Below are positions 12,726 through 25,100 of a stretch of DNA of 64,000 nt, in pieces. Every line of letters begins with the position of its first letter. Within the stretch, counting starts at the first letter, position 1. Under the pieces are notes generated by a model. That model had not been told where the DNA came from. It ran no database searches and worked only from the letters and a program-made list of their open reading frames with translations. The DNA comes from Manis javanica (Eukaryota > Chordata > Mammalia > Pholidota > Manidae): NCBI RefSeq assembly GCF_040802235.1, contig NC_133167.1, positions 16,422,501-16,486,500 on the forward strand, given 5' to 3'. The translations under genes and the position numbers were made by a program.

Positions 12726-14870
12726 CGGTGACCAGGTGACTCGATTCCAAGTCTCTCCCTTGAGTGTTGTTTCCATGCGGCCCTCCCTTTCTCAGAGACA
12801 CACAAAAGCCTTGCAGCCTCTCCTGGTGGGGAACTGTCCAGGGAGGCCTACATTCTACACCTGTGTCCTGCTCATGGCCACAGGCCCTGTCTTCTGTCCT
12901 GCAACATCAAAGGCAGCTACTTTAATACCAAGACAGCCTCAGGAGGGTCTTGCCAACCTGGAACCCCCAACACTGATGCCTTAAGGGCACCCCAGAATTC
13001 ATCCCTCTGAGGCCTCTCCCCTCCCCAGGCGCCGGGGGTCTTCCTCAGACCCCCATCCTCTTCCCCAGTGGGGATCCCCTACCCCAACCAGAGTCAACAG
13101 CTGTGGTCTCTAACTTTGCAAGGCCCTTCTAGCCCCTAGTCACTGGGATGATGGACTGAAATCTTGTCTCGACCTTTAAACACCCGTTCCACTTGAGGGG
13201 CTAAGCAATCCAACTCCTGAAAGCCAGAGGGGCTGCTGTGAGACGGAAGGAAGAGGCTGACAGTTCCAGCTTGAATTCAGTAGAGGTTTACTGAGGGCAT
13301 CTTATCTGCCAAGCTTGTCCTGGGCAGTGGCAGGATGTGTAGATCTCCTCCACACCCCTTTGTGTTTGGGGAAACTAATTTATTGAGGCAAAGCAGAAGG
13401 TTCTTATGTTGGGCAGTCACTTGTGTGCTCAGGGGAACAGGGTTGATCTCTGAGTATTATTCCTGGACTAGAGCAAGGAGTCCTGTACCAGGTAACACTT
13501 TTAATTGTTTCAAGCTGGATAAAATCTAAGGAGTACTTGTATGTCAAAGAAAGGGAATGTAAGAGTGATTCATCATCAGTGTGGTGGATTTAACAAGATG
13601 ACATTACACCTGCTCATGGACAACACCCATGTTCATCTCTCTTTTCAGGATGGAGGTGGAGAAGATGTGACAGACACCAGTTTTTTCATAGCAGCTCATC
13701 CTGTTTGACATCAGTGTGTGCTTTCACTCTTCCCATTCAGATCTCCTGGCATTTCCCTGGAGGTTTTTCCATTGTGTCCTGCTGCCTCCAGTGCACCTGT
13801 AATATCAGTCCCCTCTAGAATTTTCCTGATGGGGTCTTCATTCCTGTGGCAAAAGAGTTGCTTCTTGCATGCACAAGGGAGGGCCACTCTGTGTGTGACA
13901 GAGGACAGGAAAGGTGACAGCAAAGGTAGAAGCTCTGAGTTCCCACCTTGCACCCTCCTTCTCAGCCAGGTCTTATTTGAATGTCCCTGCCTATGTGCTG
14001 AGACCCCAGAACACTTGTCTGGCACATGCAGCACCCCCAAGGCCTGTCCCCCATGTCCCAGGCAGCAGGAGCCATCCCACCACACCACCCAGAGGTGGAG
14101 ACATGAGCACACCATTCTTTGGGTTCCACATGAATGGGCCAGGAGCCCTCTGGGGTGGGCTCCTCTCACAGCCATTCCCTGGGATCTCTGACTTGAGATC
14201 AAATATGTTAGGAACTAGACTGATGTAGAGGATATTTGTCATCTGTGGCTACCCAGATCTTTGAAAACCCTCTCTGCCTTTAGGTCATTTCCCATGAGTA
14301 CTGTCTCTCCAAGGTAGAAGCCACGTGCCCAGACTCCCTCGCAGCTAGAGTACAGACACGGGACTTGGGTTCCACCAAACAGACTTGTTTATGCATGCTC
14401 TGAAATCAAAAATGAGCAACGTGCATGAGGGACTTGCTCTCCTGCATGTGGAGTCGGGGTGTTTGGGTCCTCTGAGGGCAGCTGTGGTGGAGGCTTGGTG
14501 TCCAATGATGGTGGTGTTTCTGCTAGAGAAGCTCTGGTGATAAGGCTGGTCATTATTCCTGGCCCTCTGTTCCTCCCCAAAATACTGCCTCATGTCCATT
14601 TTCTTTAATAAATTCCTTTCCAGCTTAGAGTAGCTGTTTGCAGCTCAGTGTCCTGCCTGATAGAGTCAGGGAAGTAGGCTCTGAGTTCAGGGCACAGGCT
14701 AAGCAAGTCCCAGCCACTAGCAGTAGCAACATCAGGTAGCTGGCGGAGGGCATGCGAGAGAATGACCATCTCACTAGCAGGCCTGGGCAGCCCCTGCCTC
14801 TCTCATCACTGTCATTCCTCACCATCCCCATCCCTTAACCTTAATAACACAATGATAACTTCACTTCCTT
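12726..14870. other. Intergenic, no gene recognised
   Basis: Overlapping frames of about 160 codons run on both strands near 13,710-14,200, without splice structure or recognisable homology. The piece at about 14,240-14,640 looks like a degenerate interspersed repeat (motif ccagactccctcgcagctag) whose family I cannot assign. Confidence 0.4.
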
Positions 14871-14879
14871 AAATTTGGG

Positions 14880-15100
14880 TAGTGTCTTCCAGCTTACAAA
14901 TCAATGTGGTATTCATATTCTCATAAGCTCACAACCACCCTCTGAGGTAAAGGGCCTTAATCGTATTTGATAGGTGAGAAAAATAAGACTCACGGAGTTT
15001 AAGTGACTTGCCTATGGTCCAAGGCCCATAGGCAGCATGGCCAAGAACTGAACCCAGACACTTCTGGCTTCATGTGTAAAGTTTGTCCACATACATCACA
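14880..15100 (-). repeat. MIR, antisense
   Basis: Reversed MIR order: tcacaaccaccctctgaggt, then gtgagaaaaataagactcac, then aagtgacttgcctatggtc, then gaactgaacccagac. Confidence 0.7.
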
Positions 15101-15261
15101 GTGTCCCCTGTCTCCCACCACCATGTCTTGAGGCCCTCCCACAACTGTTGAACCTGCCAAGCCATGAGCACAAGCCGAAATATACCACTAACTTCCCAGA
15201 TGAGTGTTTCAAGGAGGATGCATCTTTGCTGCCATATAGGGAGATGATCAAGTATGACACA

Positions 15262-15462
15262 TCTGGAGCCAAGCGGCCTGCGTATTCATAGCCCAGCTCT
15301 GCCACATGACCCTGAACAAGTTATTTGCCCTCTCTGGGTCCCAGATTTCCAATCTTTAACATGATCATGATAACAGGTTTGCTGAGAGGACAAAGTGAGT
15401 CAATCTGTGCAAAGCACTTGAACAGTGCCTGGCTTGTAAATGCTCAATAAATGTTAGCCAGT
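15262..15462 (+). repeat. MIR, sense
   Basis: Typical forward MIR: agcccagctctgccacatga, ccctgaacaagttatttgcc, ctctctgggtccc, then gtgcctggcttgtaaatgct and caataaatgttagc. Confidence 0.85.
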
Positions 15463-16640
15463 TTCAATACTTCCACAAATCTAAGAGACACAAGTGCCAA
15501 AAGCCTTCAGGTAACTTGCAGTATGAACAATAATGAATTACATGTACATAAAATGAGTTCATGTTGGTTTACACTTACAAGGGCAATAAGTCTTCCAGCC
15601 AAATTGAGGATACCAGCCATGCAAATTCATCAACAGATCCCAAAGAGCCTTTATTTTGACCGGGGTAGTTTCTGACATTCCTTGACCAATGGCCTAATCT
15701 TTGTATTTGTAATCCTAATTTAGCAGGCTGAAGAGTTTCTGGAAGGTGCTAGGATGTTCAGGTAGCCCCCGTTTGCTCTTAAACTGGCCTGGAATTCCCT
15801 CTTGCCAAGAGTACCTCCTCCCTGCTCCCCAGAGCTGAGCGCTCAGTGCCATTTGCTATTGACTCACCTCGTGGTGACTGAGACCTTATTTTTACAAGAG
15901 AGATAAAATGACATTGAGAAAGAGCCCAGACTGTGGGGAAAGCAGGGGAGGGAAGAGCAGTTAGTGATGCTATATATAAAATAACAGTTCAATGCTTGGC
16001 CGCAATAGGTGCTCAATAAATGTCATTCTTATTATTTACTATTGTTGTTCTGCAGTGGTTTATCACATAATAATCTATATGTAAACCTGGACTTGACTTA
16101 GACACAAATCCAATCTCAGGGGAGCACCACCTGTCCCTGAAGGGTTTGCTCACTGCTGTAGACCCCACCTTTCAGGTCCAGATATTCTGATTCATTTGTG
16201 GCTAGGATGACATTTTGACACGAGTCTATGTCCTTTCACTCTCCTCCTCCAACCCCACCCAAGCAGGTAGCCTCCTTTGAATGTTGTTCTTTTGTAGGAA
16301 TGGGTAAGACAAGAAGCCTGCAAGTCTTTCTGCCTTTTGTTTACCCAGAGCCAAAGTCTCAAGAAACAGGGGGGTTTGCAAAGAAAGAAAAAAAGGGTTG
16401 GCAAGAGACATAGTTTCTTGGCCAGAAGTTGGGGAGAGGGTGGAGGAACAGCACCTTTGCCTCCCCAACCAGCTAAGCAGAAGGTAGTTCCTCCAAGATG
16501 GGGTGGGGGTAGGGGGTGGGGAGTTTGAGCTCAGTGAGTCCTGCCAACCCCAGGGGACGGAGGCCTGAATAAAAGGTTTTGTAAAGTAGTATTTCATGCA
16601 TACCCAAGTGTGTAAAACCGAGACCCATACATTCTCTCTG
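15463..16640. other. Intergenic, no gene recognised
   Basis: Holds a MIR 3' scrap (ggtgctcaataaatgtcatt) near 16,005-16,040 and AT-rich sequence. Nothing else can be assigned. Confidence 0.4.
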
Positions 16641-17045
16641 TACTCCACCAGGTGTGAGGTATACATCTGTGAAAAAACCTGACATTATCCCTGCCTTTGG
16701 GCAGCTTATAGACAATAAACAAGCAAACACATTTGTAATTACAAGACATAGCAAGTGCCATGGAGGGAAAGCAGAGTCACAGAGAACATTCAGGTGGCAA
16801 ACTTAAGGTTGTGCTCCATGAGGAGGGAACAATGAAACAAAGACCTAAAGGAAACAAAGACTCAGCCATGCAACCTGGGGTGTGTTGGGAAAGCAGGGGA
16901 GGGAAGAGCATTCCAGGCGGAAGGGGGCAGGAAAGGCCTCGAGGCAGAGATCTGCATGGATCTTTGGGTGCTAAGGATCTGGATGGAGTTTTTCTGTAGG
17001 ATGTGGCATCACTGGAACCTGCTGCCATGAGGGGACAGATTTACA
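16640..17045 (-). repeat. L2 LINE fragment, antisense
   Basis: Reversed L2 3' region: attatccctgcctttgggca, gcttatagacaataaaca, caagtgccatggagggaaag, gggaagagcattccaggcgg, then ggaaaggcctcgaggcagag. Confidence 0.7.
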
Positions 17046-17084
17046 GTGATTAGACATGAACCAGGGTGGGCATTCTAGAAGGTC

Positions 17085-17295
17085 TAAGAGGCAATATGGC
17101 TTAGGGAAAACACAGAGATCCTGAGTTTGAAACCCAGCATCCCCTTGGTGAAAACCACCTTCCTTAACCTGAGCCTCAGCTTCCTTACCTGTAAGATGTA
17201 CACCTGTAAGGTGTACAACCCTTCCTGCAGGGTTGTTTTGAGTATGATAATGTCAATTAAATGATTTGTACAAAGACCAGCAAATGGCCGTTATG
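17085..17295 (+). repeat. MIR, sense
   Basis: Forward MIR: gaggcaatatggcttaggg, then gagtttgaaacccagc, then cttaacctgagcctcagctt, then gggttgttttgagtatga. Confidence 0.75.
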
Positions 17296-17319
17296 GTGAT
17301 ACTTCCCTACTGTAATCTT

Positions 17320-17490
17320 CCCCATCCTTCAGGACCCAGCTCCTGGATACCTTTTTCAACTCCTCAATGAACTGTAAGCTCCTGGAAAGCAGGAGCATAT
17401 CTGATTCATCCTTCTACCCTACCCCCACCTTGTCATACAAGAGCCTGGCACACTTTAAGAACTCAATAAATGTCTGCAAATTGAAGGCAA
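17320..17490 (+). repeat. L2 LINE 3' end, sense
   Basis: Forward L2 3' motifs: ccttcaggacccagctcctg, then actgtaagctcctggaaagc, then gagcctggcacactttaaga, then ctcaataaatgtctgc. Confidence 0.75.
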
Positions 17491-17749
17491 GTGCAAAAGT
17501 AATTATAGTAACTAATAAACTGAAGAATGTTTTTGTAGAGGACAGAGAAGTCATGAGTCCAAGATGATCAAATGACAAAGGATGGGCCAAGAAAAGACAT
17601 GCATGTCATGGCTTGCTCACATCCCCAGCAGGGGAGCACGCTGGAGAAATATCTGCTCCTAAACACGGGCAGTCAGATACAGGCTTTCCCTCTTCTGATT
17701 ACAAAGGGCATTTCTAGGCAACCAAAGCTGTAATACCAACATGCAGGGT

Positions 17750-17985
17750 TTTTTAACGAGCGTTTATTTCATGCTTTATGGCTCACACAGCACTTCCATG
17801 TACGTTATCGCACTCAACAATTTTGTTGAGTTACTGACTGGTCTCAGCCCCTCGCTGTACATGGAGGTGCCACGGATCAGCAAGGGCAAGCTACTTGCCC
17901 ATGATTAACTAGTGAGCTGCAAAACTCAGGCGTTACCCTGGATGTTTTGATCTAAATCCACTGTGCCTTTTGCATATGACCACCA
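17750..17985 (-). repeat. MIR, antisense, diverged
   Basis: Diverged reversed MIR: gagcgtttatttcatgcttt, then gcaagctacttgcccatgat, then taactagtgagctgcaaaac. Confidence 0.5.
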
Positions 17986-20900
17986 CCCCAGCTCTTGAGC
18001 AGGGAGATGCAAATACTGCTCTCATCTAGAGACTGGCAAAGCCTAACACACCAAACTGCAGCTGCCAGTCCAGACACAGCCAGCCCCTCTGGGCAGAGCC
18101 TTCTCAGAAGCCACTGCAGAATCCGGGCAGGAGGAGGAGCAAGTTGGCACCCTCACTCCCCATGAAATGGCTCATCGGCAAAGACAGACCCTCCCCCCCA
18201 TTGAGAGAGATGGTCTGTCAAGCTAACCCACTCCCCCACCTTCCACTTAGGAAGTCTTGTTCAGGAATCAATGTTTATACCACTCAGTTTGGCCACTAAC
18301 CCTCTCACCCCCATCCCAGAGCTTCATCTAAATTTTTCAAGTATTATTTTTGAATCCTTACACATTCAGAGGGTTTTTTAATATTTTAAATAAAAAGTTA
18401 AAAAAAACAATACTATCTCTGCCTTTTTGCCTTGTTCTCATCTTGGTTCCCCCCACCACTTTTTATCCTTCTAGAATTTATACAGCTAGAAGCAAACATG
18501 AATACATATATTGTATCCCCTCCTACCCTCTTTCTACAGAAAATGGAGCATAGTGTTATGTACAGTTTCAGGGAAATGAATCCTTTCTCTCTGTCCACTG
18601 CCTGGGGCCTCCACTGCCAGCAAGCTCAAAGCCAGGAGACCATCAATAAGCACTTGTAGGAGGGGAAAGGCCAGACTGACTGGACAAGTTATCTCTGGAG
18701 ACAGTCCAGGCTGTGAAAGGCAGGTTCTTGGTGACCGACATCCTGCACAAGTGTCAGCAGCCAAGCAGTCCCATGCACTCTGCATGCAGCAGGGTTTGAG
18801 AAGGTGCATCCTGGCCCTTTCTCCTAGTGCCAGACATTTCCAAGAGCGGTGATGGCCTCACCCTAGAACACTTCCTTCACAGGCAACATCAGCACCTCTC
18901 TCCTGGGTCATGGAAGAAAAAGCACCCACAGGACGGAGTGCAGAGGACTTTGTTGAATTGTTAAAGAAAACAAAGATGCTCATAGAGATCTAAGGCCCAA
19001 AGAAATGCAAGAAGCTCCTCTTCAACTGGCCCAGCCTCACACTGTTTCCAAATTACCCTAAGGTGACTGGGCATTATTCTCCCTAGGTGGACCTTGAGCT
19101 GATGGGGCTTCTGAGGAGGCGCTTGTAAATGGGCCTGGCCCCCATCAAAGGCAGCTCTGGGCCAGAGGCTGGGGAAGGCCTTCCAGCATCAGCTCTTGTT
19201 TGCAGATGGTGAATTGCCGATGGGGAAGGGGGTGTGCACACTGCCAAGAAAGCAGACTAATATTTTTGGACTAAAATTTTAATTTGCTTCAATTAAAAAT
19301 TCAGGCCAGCTCCAAGCAAAACAGAACTGGGTGAACTTATTTTGTGAACCTCTGCAGAGTCCTTTCTGGGCTCCTCCACCCCTCCTGCAGGTCCCTTGGT
19401 GACCTCCACCCTGGCCAGCATTTCCCAGCTGACTGGTTCTGAGATGCATACCATTTCCTCCCCTGTCTCCCACCAGATCAGATGGGGGCCCTGCTGGGGA
19501 GTGGAGAGAGAAAAACCATCTGGATCCAAGAAGCAGGAGAAACCCACCTCTAGGGCCTCAGCACCAGTCTTCCAGGTCTAGATCACATCTATACACTGAG
19601 GGCTCTTTTCTTAAACTAACTGGCTCTGTATCTTGTGATCAAAGGAGTGCAGGAAGACTCGGGAAGATCAGTTTTTTAAACAGCGCATGTACCATAGAAA
19701 GGGCTCACTAAGCCATGGCTGCTAAGATTATTACCTTCATCCTTACTGAGAGGTATTCCTCTGTAAATCTTCAAGGGAGCTTTAAATACTGGCCCCCTCA
19801 CCACCCCTTCCTAGCAGTCCTGGCCCAGAGAACATATATTATGAGTCACTAGGAACCCCTCCTACCCTGACATGCTCTGATGGGCTTTGTGGTAGGACCT
19901 GTGTCCTATTCATCTGTTAAGTGAAGGAATAAATAAATACATCCATTCAGTGTACTTATGAATTAATACGTGAACATGTTTTAGGCCCGGAACAATGCTG
20001 ATCCATCCAGGGGTTAGAAGAGGCAAGAGCTTACGGGTGGACCCCAGTGACCTTGGAGCCTTCTCCCACCTGGGGCCTCACAGTTTCTTCTTGTCAGAAT
20101 CCAGGGGCCTATAGTACTTTCGGTCCGTCATGAGCAGGCCCTGAGGCTGAGTGACTGTCCTCCGGTGGCACTGATTCTTTCCCACCTGATTCCATCTTCC
20201 TAGGCCCCAGGGTTTGCAGAGGGTTGGCTGGGTCAAGGGAAGAACTGGGCCCCAGTGTGGTTTAGGTCTTCTCCAGCCTACTACCCCTCCCAACCTCCCT
20301 GAAGACCTCACCTGGAGTAGCCCCAGTCCACCATAAAGAAACCACCCCCCTCACTGGGTCCACACCTTCCAAATCCTTCTATGTTGCCCTTTCCAATAGT
20401 AACAGACAGGAATTCCAGAAACACAGCAGTCCTCCAAATTTGGGGATGCAAAAATGTATTAACTTTTTCTCTGTAACACAGCTTTATCCTTGTAACAAGC
20501 CCCCACTTCTAAGCAACAGAAAAGTTAATCTGGTAACATTCAAGTGAAGTCATCCCCATCAGTGGTTTAAAGTCAATCAATTCAAATCTAATTTGGTCAC
20601 ACCCCCATTTGGGAGTCGGGCCTAGCCCATCCTCCCGCTGGCCCTCCTGCCATGATCCCAGCACACTCTCAGCAGATTTCCGTACCCCACTGGGGGCCAC
20701 ATGATCCTCTGGACCCCTGCCTTTCTTCAGTCAAGAGAATGGGCAACCGTCACCAGCCCTCCGGTGTCAGGTCCTTCCAAACTGTCATCTCCATCTGCCC
20801 TGGTCGCATGAGGAGCATCAGACAGGTCACTGTTCTCGTTCCAGCCAGGGAGCACGGCACAGGGACCCCCACCTTGAGAGTTCCCCGATGTCAAGAGGAA

Positions 20901-21958
20901 TTGTCCCTATACTGCTTCTAGCTTTTCTCTAAAAATTCTCCCCTCTCCCCACTATAGAGTTCTTTATCTATTTATAGTCCCTTTTAAATCTCTTACCGCT
21001 TAGCCCTTTCACTTCAAACCTAAAGATGTGGAATCTTTGCTCTCTCCAGTTCAACTGAGAGGGGTGAAAAAAAACCACCCAGGTATTAGTTAATACCTCG
21101 CCTAACATCTCACCACACATTCAAGACAAAGAGGGAGAGAGAAGAAAAAAGGAGGGGTCTCCTGCAGCTCACATAACCTAACACTGCAGGAGTATCTGCC
21201 TCCCGGCACAGCTGGACCCAGGGACTGCAGAGACACCCCCATACCAGCCCTGCCCGCTCCTTCTCATCCTTGTCTTCCTCTCTCTTGGCTCCACTTTCAG
21301 GAAAGCTCTCCTTTCATGGCAAGCAGCCCCAGGCCTATCCTCTCAGCAACACTCCTGGTGGAAACCCACCTCTTTCTTGGTTCTCCAGCCAAAGGCCAGA
21401 ACTGGGCCTTGGTACGTCAAACCCAGTCACACGGGCATTCCTGAACCAAACACCATGGCCATGGAGGTACAGGAGCCCAATCAACCCAACCAGGCCACCA
21501 GGCTAAGGGAGGCAGTGCTGAGAGAAAAAGGCGAGAGCAGAGGCCAGCAGCTGCCAATCTCTCCCTCCAAAGGCTGCCTGCACACATCCACTGCCCGGAC
21601 ACCCTCTCACATTCAGCTCCCAACTGCCAAAGGCCAGAGAACCCATTAGTTCCCGACTGTAATTCCAGCAAGTAAAACTGAACTGGCCCAGTTATTTGTT
21701 AGGCAGTAGTTTCCATGCCAGGCCACATGACAAGCGCGGCTGGCTGAGGCCTGGTATCCACAGTTCAGGAGTCTTACTTGGTCCCATCGCTGGGCAGAGC
21801 AGGGATGGAGACAGGATCTCAGTACCTGTAAGGCTGCCTGGGCTGCCGGTGGAGGAAGAGCTATGGGCAGGGCACTTTCTGTTAGAAGAGGCAGAGGAAT
21901 GGCAGGCCTCGTGAGTGACACTTCTAAGTATACCCATTACATCTGGAATGGCAACCAC
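17986..21958. other. Intergenic between STK11IP 3' end and SLC4A3, no gene recognised
   Basis: Almost 4 kb with no splice-supported reading frame and no repeat I can name with confidence. AT-rich simple stretches lie near 18,340-18,420 and 19,930-19,975. Enhancers for the flanking genes could be here, but nothing visible in the sequence proves it. Confidence 0.4.
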
Positions 21959-21964
21959 TTTATT
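21959..21964 (-). terminator. STK11IP: STK11IP poly(A) signal AATAAA
   Basis: A perfect AATAAA on the minus strand, about 207 bases after the STK11IP stop codon. It gives a short 3' UTR with cleavage expected at about 21,935-21,950. Confidence 0.8.
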
Positions 21965-22170
21965 GATACCTGAGAAAAAGTACAGAAGAAACCTTCCTAC
22001 TGACCCCTTGGCCTGCCCCTCGGGCCAGATCATCCAGAGGCCAGACCACTTCTCTCAGCCTTCCCTTGAGCCATGAGTCCTGTGGGGCCTCCCAGGCCAG
22101 CGCCCGAAGGCTGGAGAAGTCCTCGGTCAGAGTTTGAGAGACCATCTGCAGCCGTGGCTCATGGGAGGCC

Positions 22171-25100
22171 TCACCGGTCAAGGTCTAGAGCCTCGTGGGT
22201 CACAGTCCGGAGTCCAATGGAAAACAACTCCTCCCAGGGCTCCCGGATGGAGGCCAGCAGGGCCGTCAGCTGCTCCTGACACACGACACGGAGTGCCCAA
22301 AAACTCTCCAGCCGGGACACCTGGCAATGCAAGCAGTAGTGAGGGGACACTCACAGAGGGCCACACAGAGGGAGGGAGGGAAGGTGCTGGAGAGGACCCG
22401 CCACCCCTCCCTGGCGCATGGCCGCTCCTTTCCCAAGTCTCTGTCACTCCCCAGAGATACTGACTTTGAGCTTTTTAAACAGAACCCAGTCAGCACTAAC
22501 TGAAGATCCTAAGGGCTTCCATGTTTCCTACTTTGGTTCTTTATCCTTCCTGGTTTGCAGAATATAAGTTCTGGAGTCAATCCCAAGGAATCAGCTGGAG
22601 TCCAATTCCCGGCTCTACCATGTGTGACCTGGGCAAATCCAGTTCATGTTCCCCAAGCCTCAGTGTCCTCATCTAGGATAACGGCACCTCCTCACATGCA
22701 GGTTGTGAAGTGCAAATGGTTGGCACACAGGGCCCATCAAACAACACTCCTTGCTGCCGGGCGCCTCACCAAAGGCCTTCCCACTAACACAAGGCAGGGC
22801 TCCTAACCTGCGGGGGCTCCCACTGCTGGCAGCCATCTCCCTCCCCACCTGCTGCTCGTCCAAACCCGGTGAGCCCCCCAGTTCCCTGTACCCTACTCTG
22901 TATTCCCTCCACCATGACTGCCCGTTGCAAGTTCACACCCCCCCAACTGCAGCCCTCCTAGCTCCACTTCCCACACTGCCCACCTCGGCTCCCATCTCTC
23001 TCTCTCTCACACACACTCACACTCACACTCACACTCACACTCTCACACGCACCTCGTCGTAGAAGATCAGCTTCAGGTCCTCCGGGGCCTGGCGGTAGAG
23101 CAGCACTGAGCTCAGGCTGCTGAGGGGCTGCTGCCCCCTGACGCTCACGGAGGCACCCGGCCCCGAGGGCAGAGCCTTCTCAGAGGCTGCACCAGATGCT
23201 GCTGCAAGAAGGGGCTCTGCCTGGGGCCCTGCGGAGTCTTCCTCTAACAGGTACAGGGTGGACAGAGTCAGCAGCAGGGACACAGGACACACTGCGGGGC
23301 CTGGAAGGAAAGAGACGGCGAGGCCCAGAGTGGAAGGCCACGGAGGAGCCCATCCCATGGCTCAAGAGGAGCCAACCACACTCTGAGGGGCCACGCTGAA
23401 GGGCCCAGGCCAAGGCCCTCCCTTTTCCAGACTCCAGCCATCTCTATTCTCCAAAATCCCTGAGGCCCAAGACAAAGGGAACCTGCCACCCCCACCACTC
23501 CACACAGAAAGTGGATTCACTGGCTGCCTCTGACAGGATGAGGCGGAGCAAGCCCAGTCCGCTCCACTTCACAGGCAGCCTGCATCTGAGAGCAAAGTCC
23601 TCGGAGCGACTGAGGACCCAGGGCACCTCCCGGCCCCACGCAGAGACGCCAGGACACCGAGGCTGCCGTTCAGGTGTGCCAGACACTGGGAGGAAGCCAG
23701 ATTCCAGGCACCGAGAACTGCTACAAGGGCACGTAGAGGCCCTGGAGGGCCGAGACAAGATGGGGAGGAGGCCTCACCTTCCACCAGGAACACTCGGAGG
23801 TAGAAGAACCAGGGAGGCTCTGAGGAAAAGTCTCTTTCCAGCAACGGCCTGGGGGGAGGAACGGGCAGTACATGGAGGTGGGGAGAGCAGGGAGGAAGGA
23901 GCAGACTTGCGTTGGGAAGTACGGGCATGGGGACAGGTGGCAGGCCCAGGCACTCAGGGCCCAACCATGCCTGGGGCTTGTGGAGAGAGGGCCTGTGCTC
24001 CGAGAGGGGCCATCCAGGCACCGATCCCAGCCCTGGCCTCCTATTGACTCACCAGAGCCAGTGCTTTGGGGTCACCTCCTCCTCCGTGGTGCTGACACTG
24101 CTCCTTCGGGTTGGGGGCAGAGACTGCAAGACATCTGGAAAGAGCCAGCCAGGGACAGGGAACCCTCAGAGCCTCCACCTCTTCTACCCCAACCTCTCCA
24201 CCCCTCAATACTCTCCATGCTCCATGTTTCTAGATTTCAGAAACTTCTACAAAGGATGAGTCCCATTACTTATCTGTCTCCACTGTGGACACCAGACATG
24301 GGGAAGTATGACCCCTTGGCCTCCACCCCACCCTCCCTTCCCTCGCCCTTCCCTCTCTCACCAGTGAGCTCCTCTAGGAAGGCCCGGCAAAGCCTGGCAT
24401 TTCGGGGCAGCAGGACACAGCTGCCTGCCCTGGCTGCCCACTCCAGCCGCAGGCTCTGCCCTGCTAGGCCCAGCTCGATGCCACTCAGATCATGCAGGGG
24501 AACGGCCAGCATTGGCTGCAGCCAGCTAGCTGGAGGCCCACTGTGGAGAGTGAGGGGCCGAATGGGGGAAAAAGTGAGACCCACACGGGGCCCTGACTCA
24601 TCCCTGGCCACCACCCTGCTGACTCACCTGGTCTCCCCTGTCACCTTGAACATGTAAAGCCTGTGGTCAGACACAACCACAAGACACAGAAATTCCCCAG
24701 GGAGGCCTGACACCACCAGCGGCACCTAAGGGGAAGAGGAAGTTGGTGAGAAACAGGAAGAGAAAGCTAGGAAGGTTGCTCCCTCAGAGCTGATGGCCTA
24801 TGACAGCACCTTTGGTGACCCTCCCCACTGCTCACCCATCCCAGCCTCTCCACCCACCATGCTCTCCTTCCCACCACCCCCCACCTGCTCTCAGACACAT
24901 GGCAGGCTCTTAGCAGGTTCCCCTGCCTCTCATCCTGTCCCTCCAAGCCCCTCCACACTCTGCTACACTGGGTGCGCCAAGACATAAAACCAGCCACCAC
25001 TCCCCTGCTTCCAATCCCTCAGTGGCTCCTGCAGCCCTTGGGGTCAAGTTCAAACACTTTGGCACACCCTTGTTGCTCCTGACCTGGTCCTTTCCCAGCT

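Noticed and set aside
13711-14202. Overlapping frames of about 160 codons on both strands
   Set aside because: No homology, no splice partners and no promoter; an antisense pair of equal length suggests chance composition.
23872-24657. Plus-strand frame of 261 codons
   Set aside because: Antisense to several STK11IP exons; no domain or start context.
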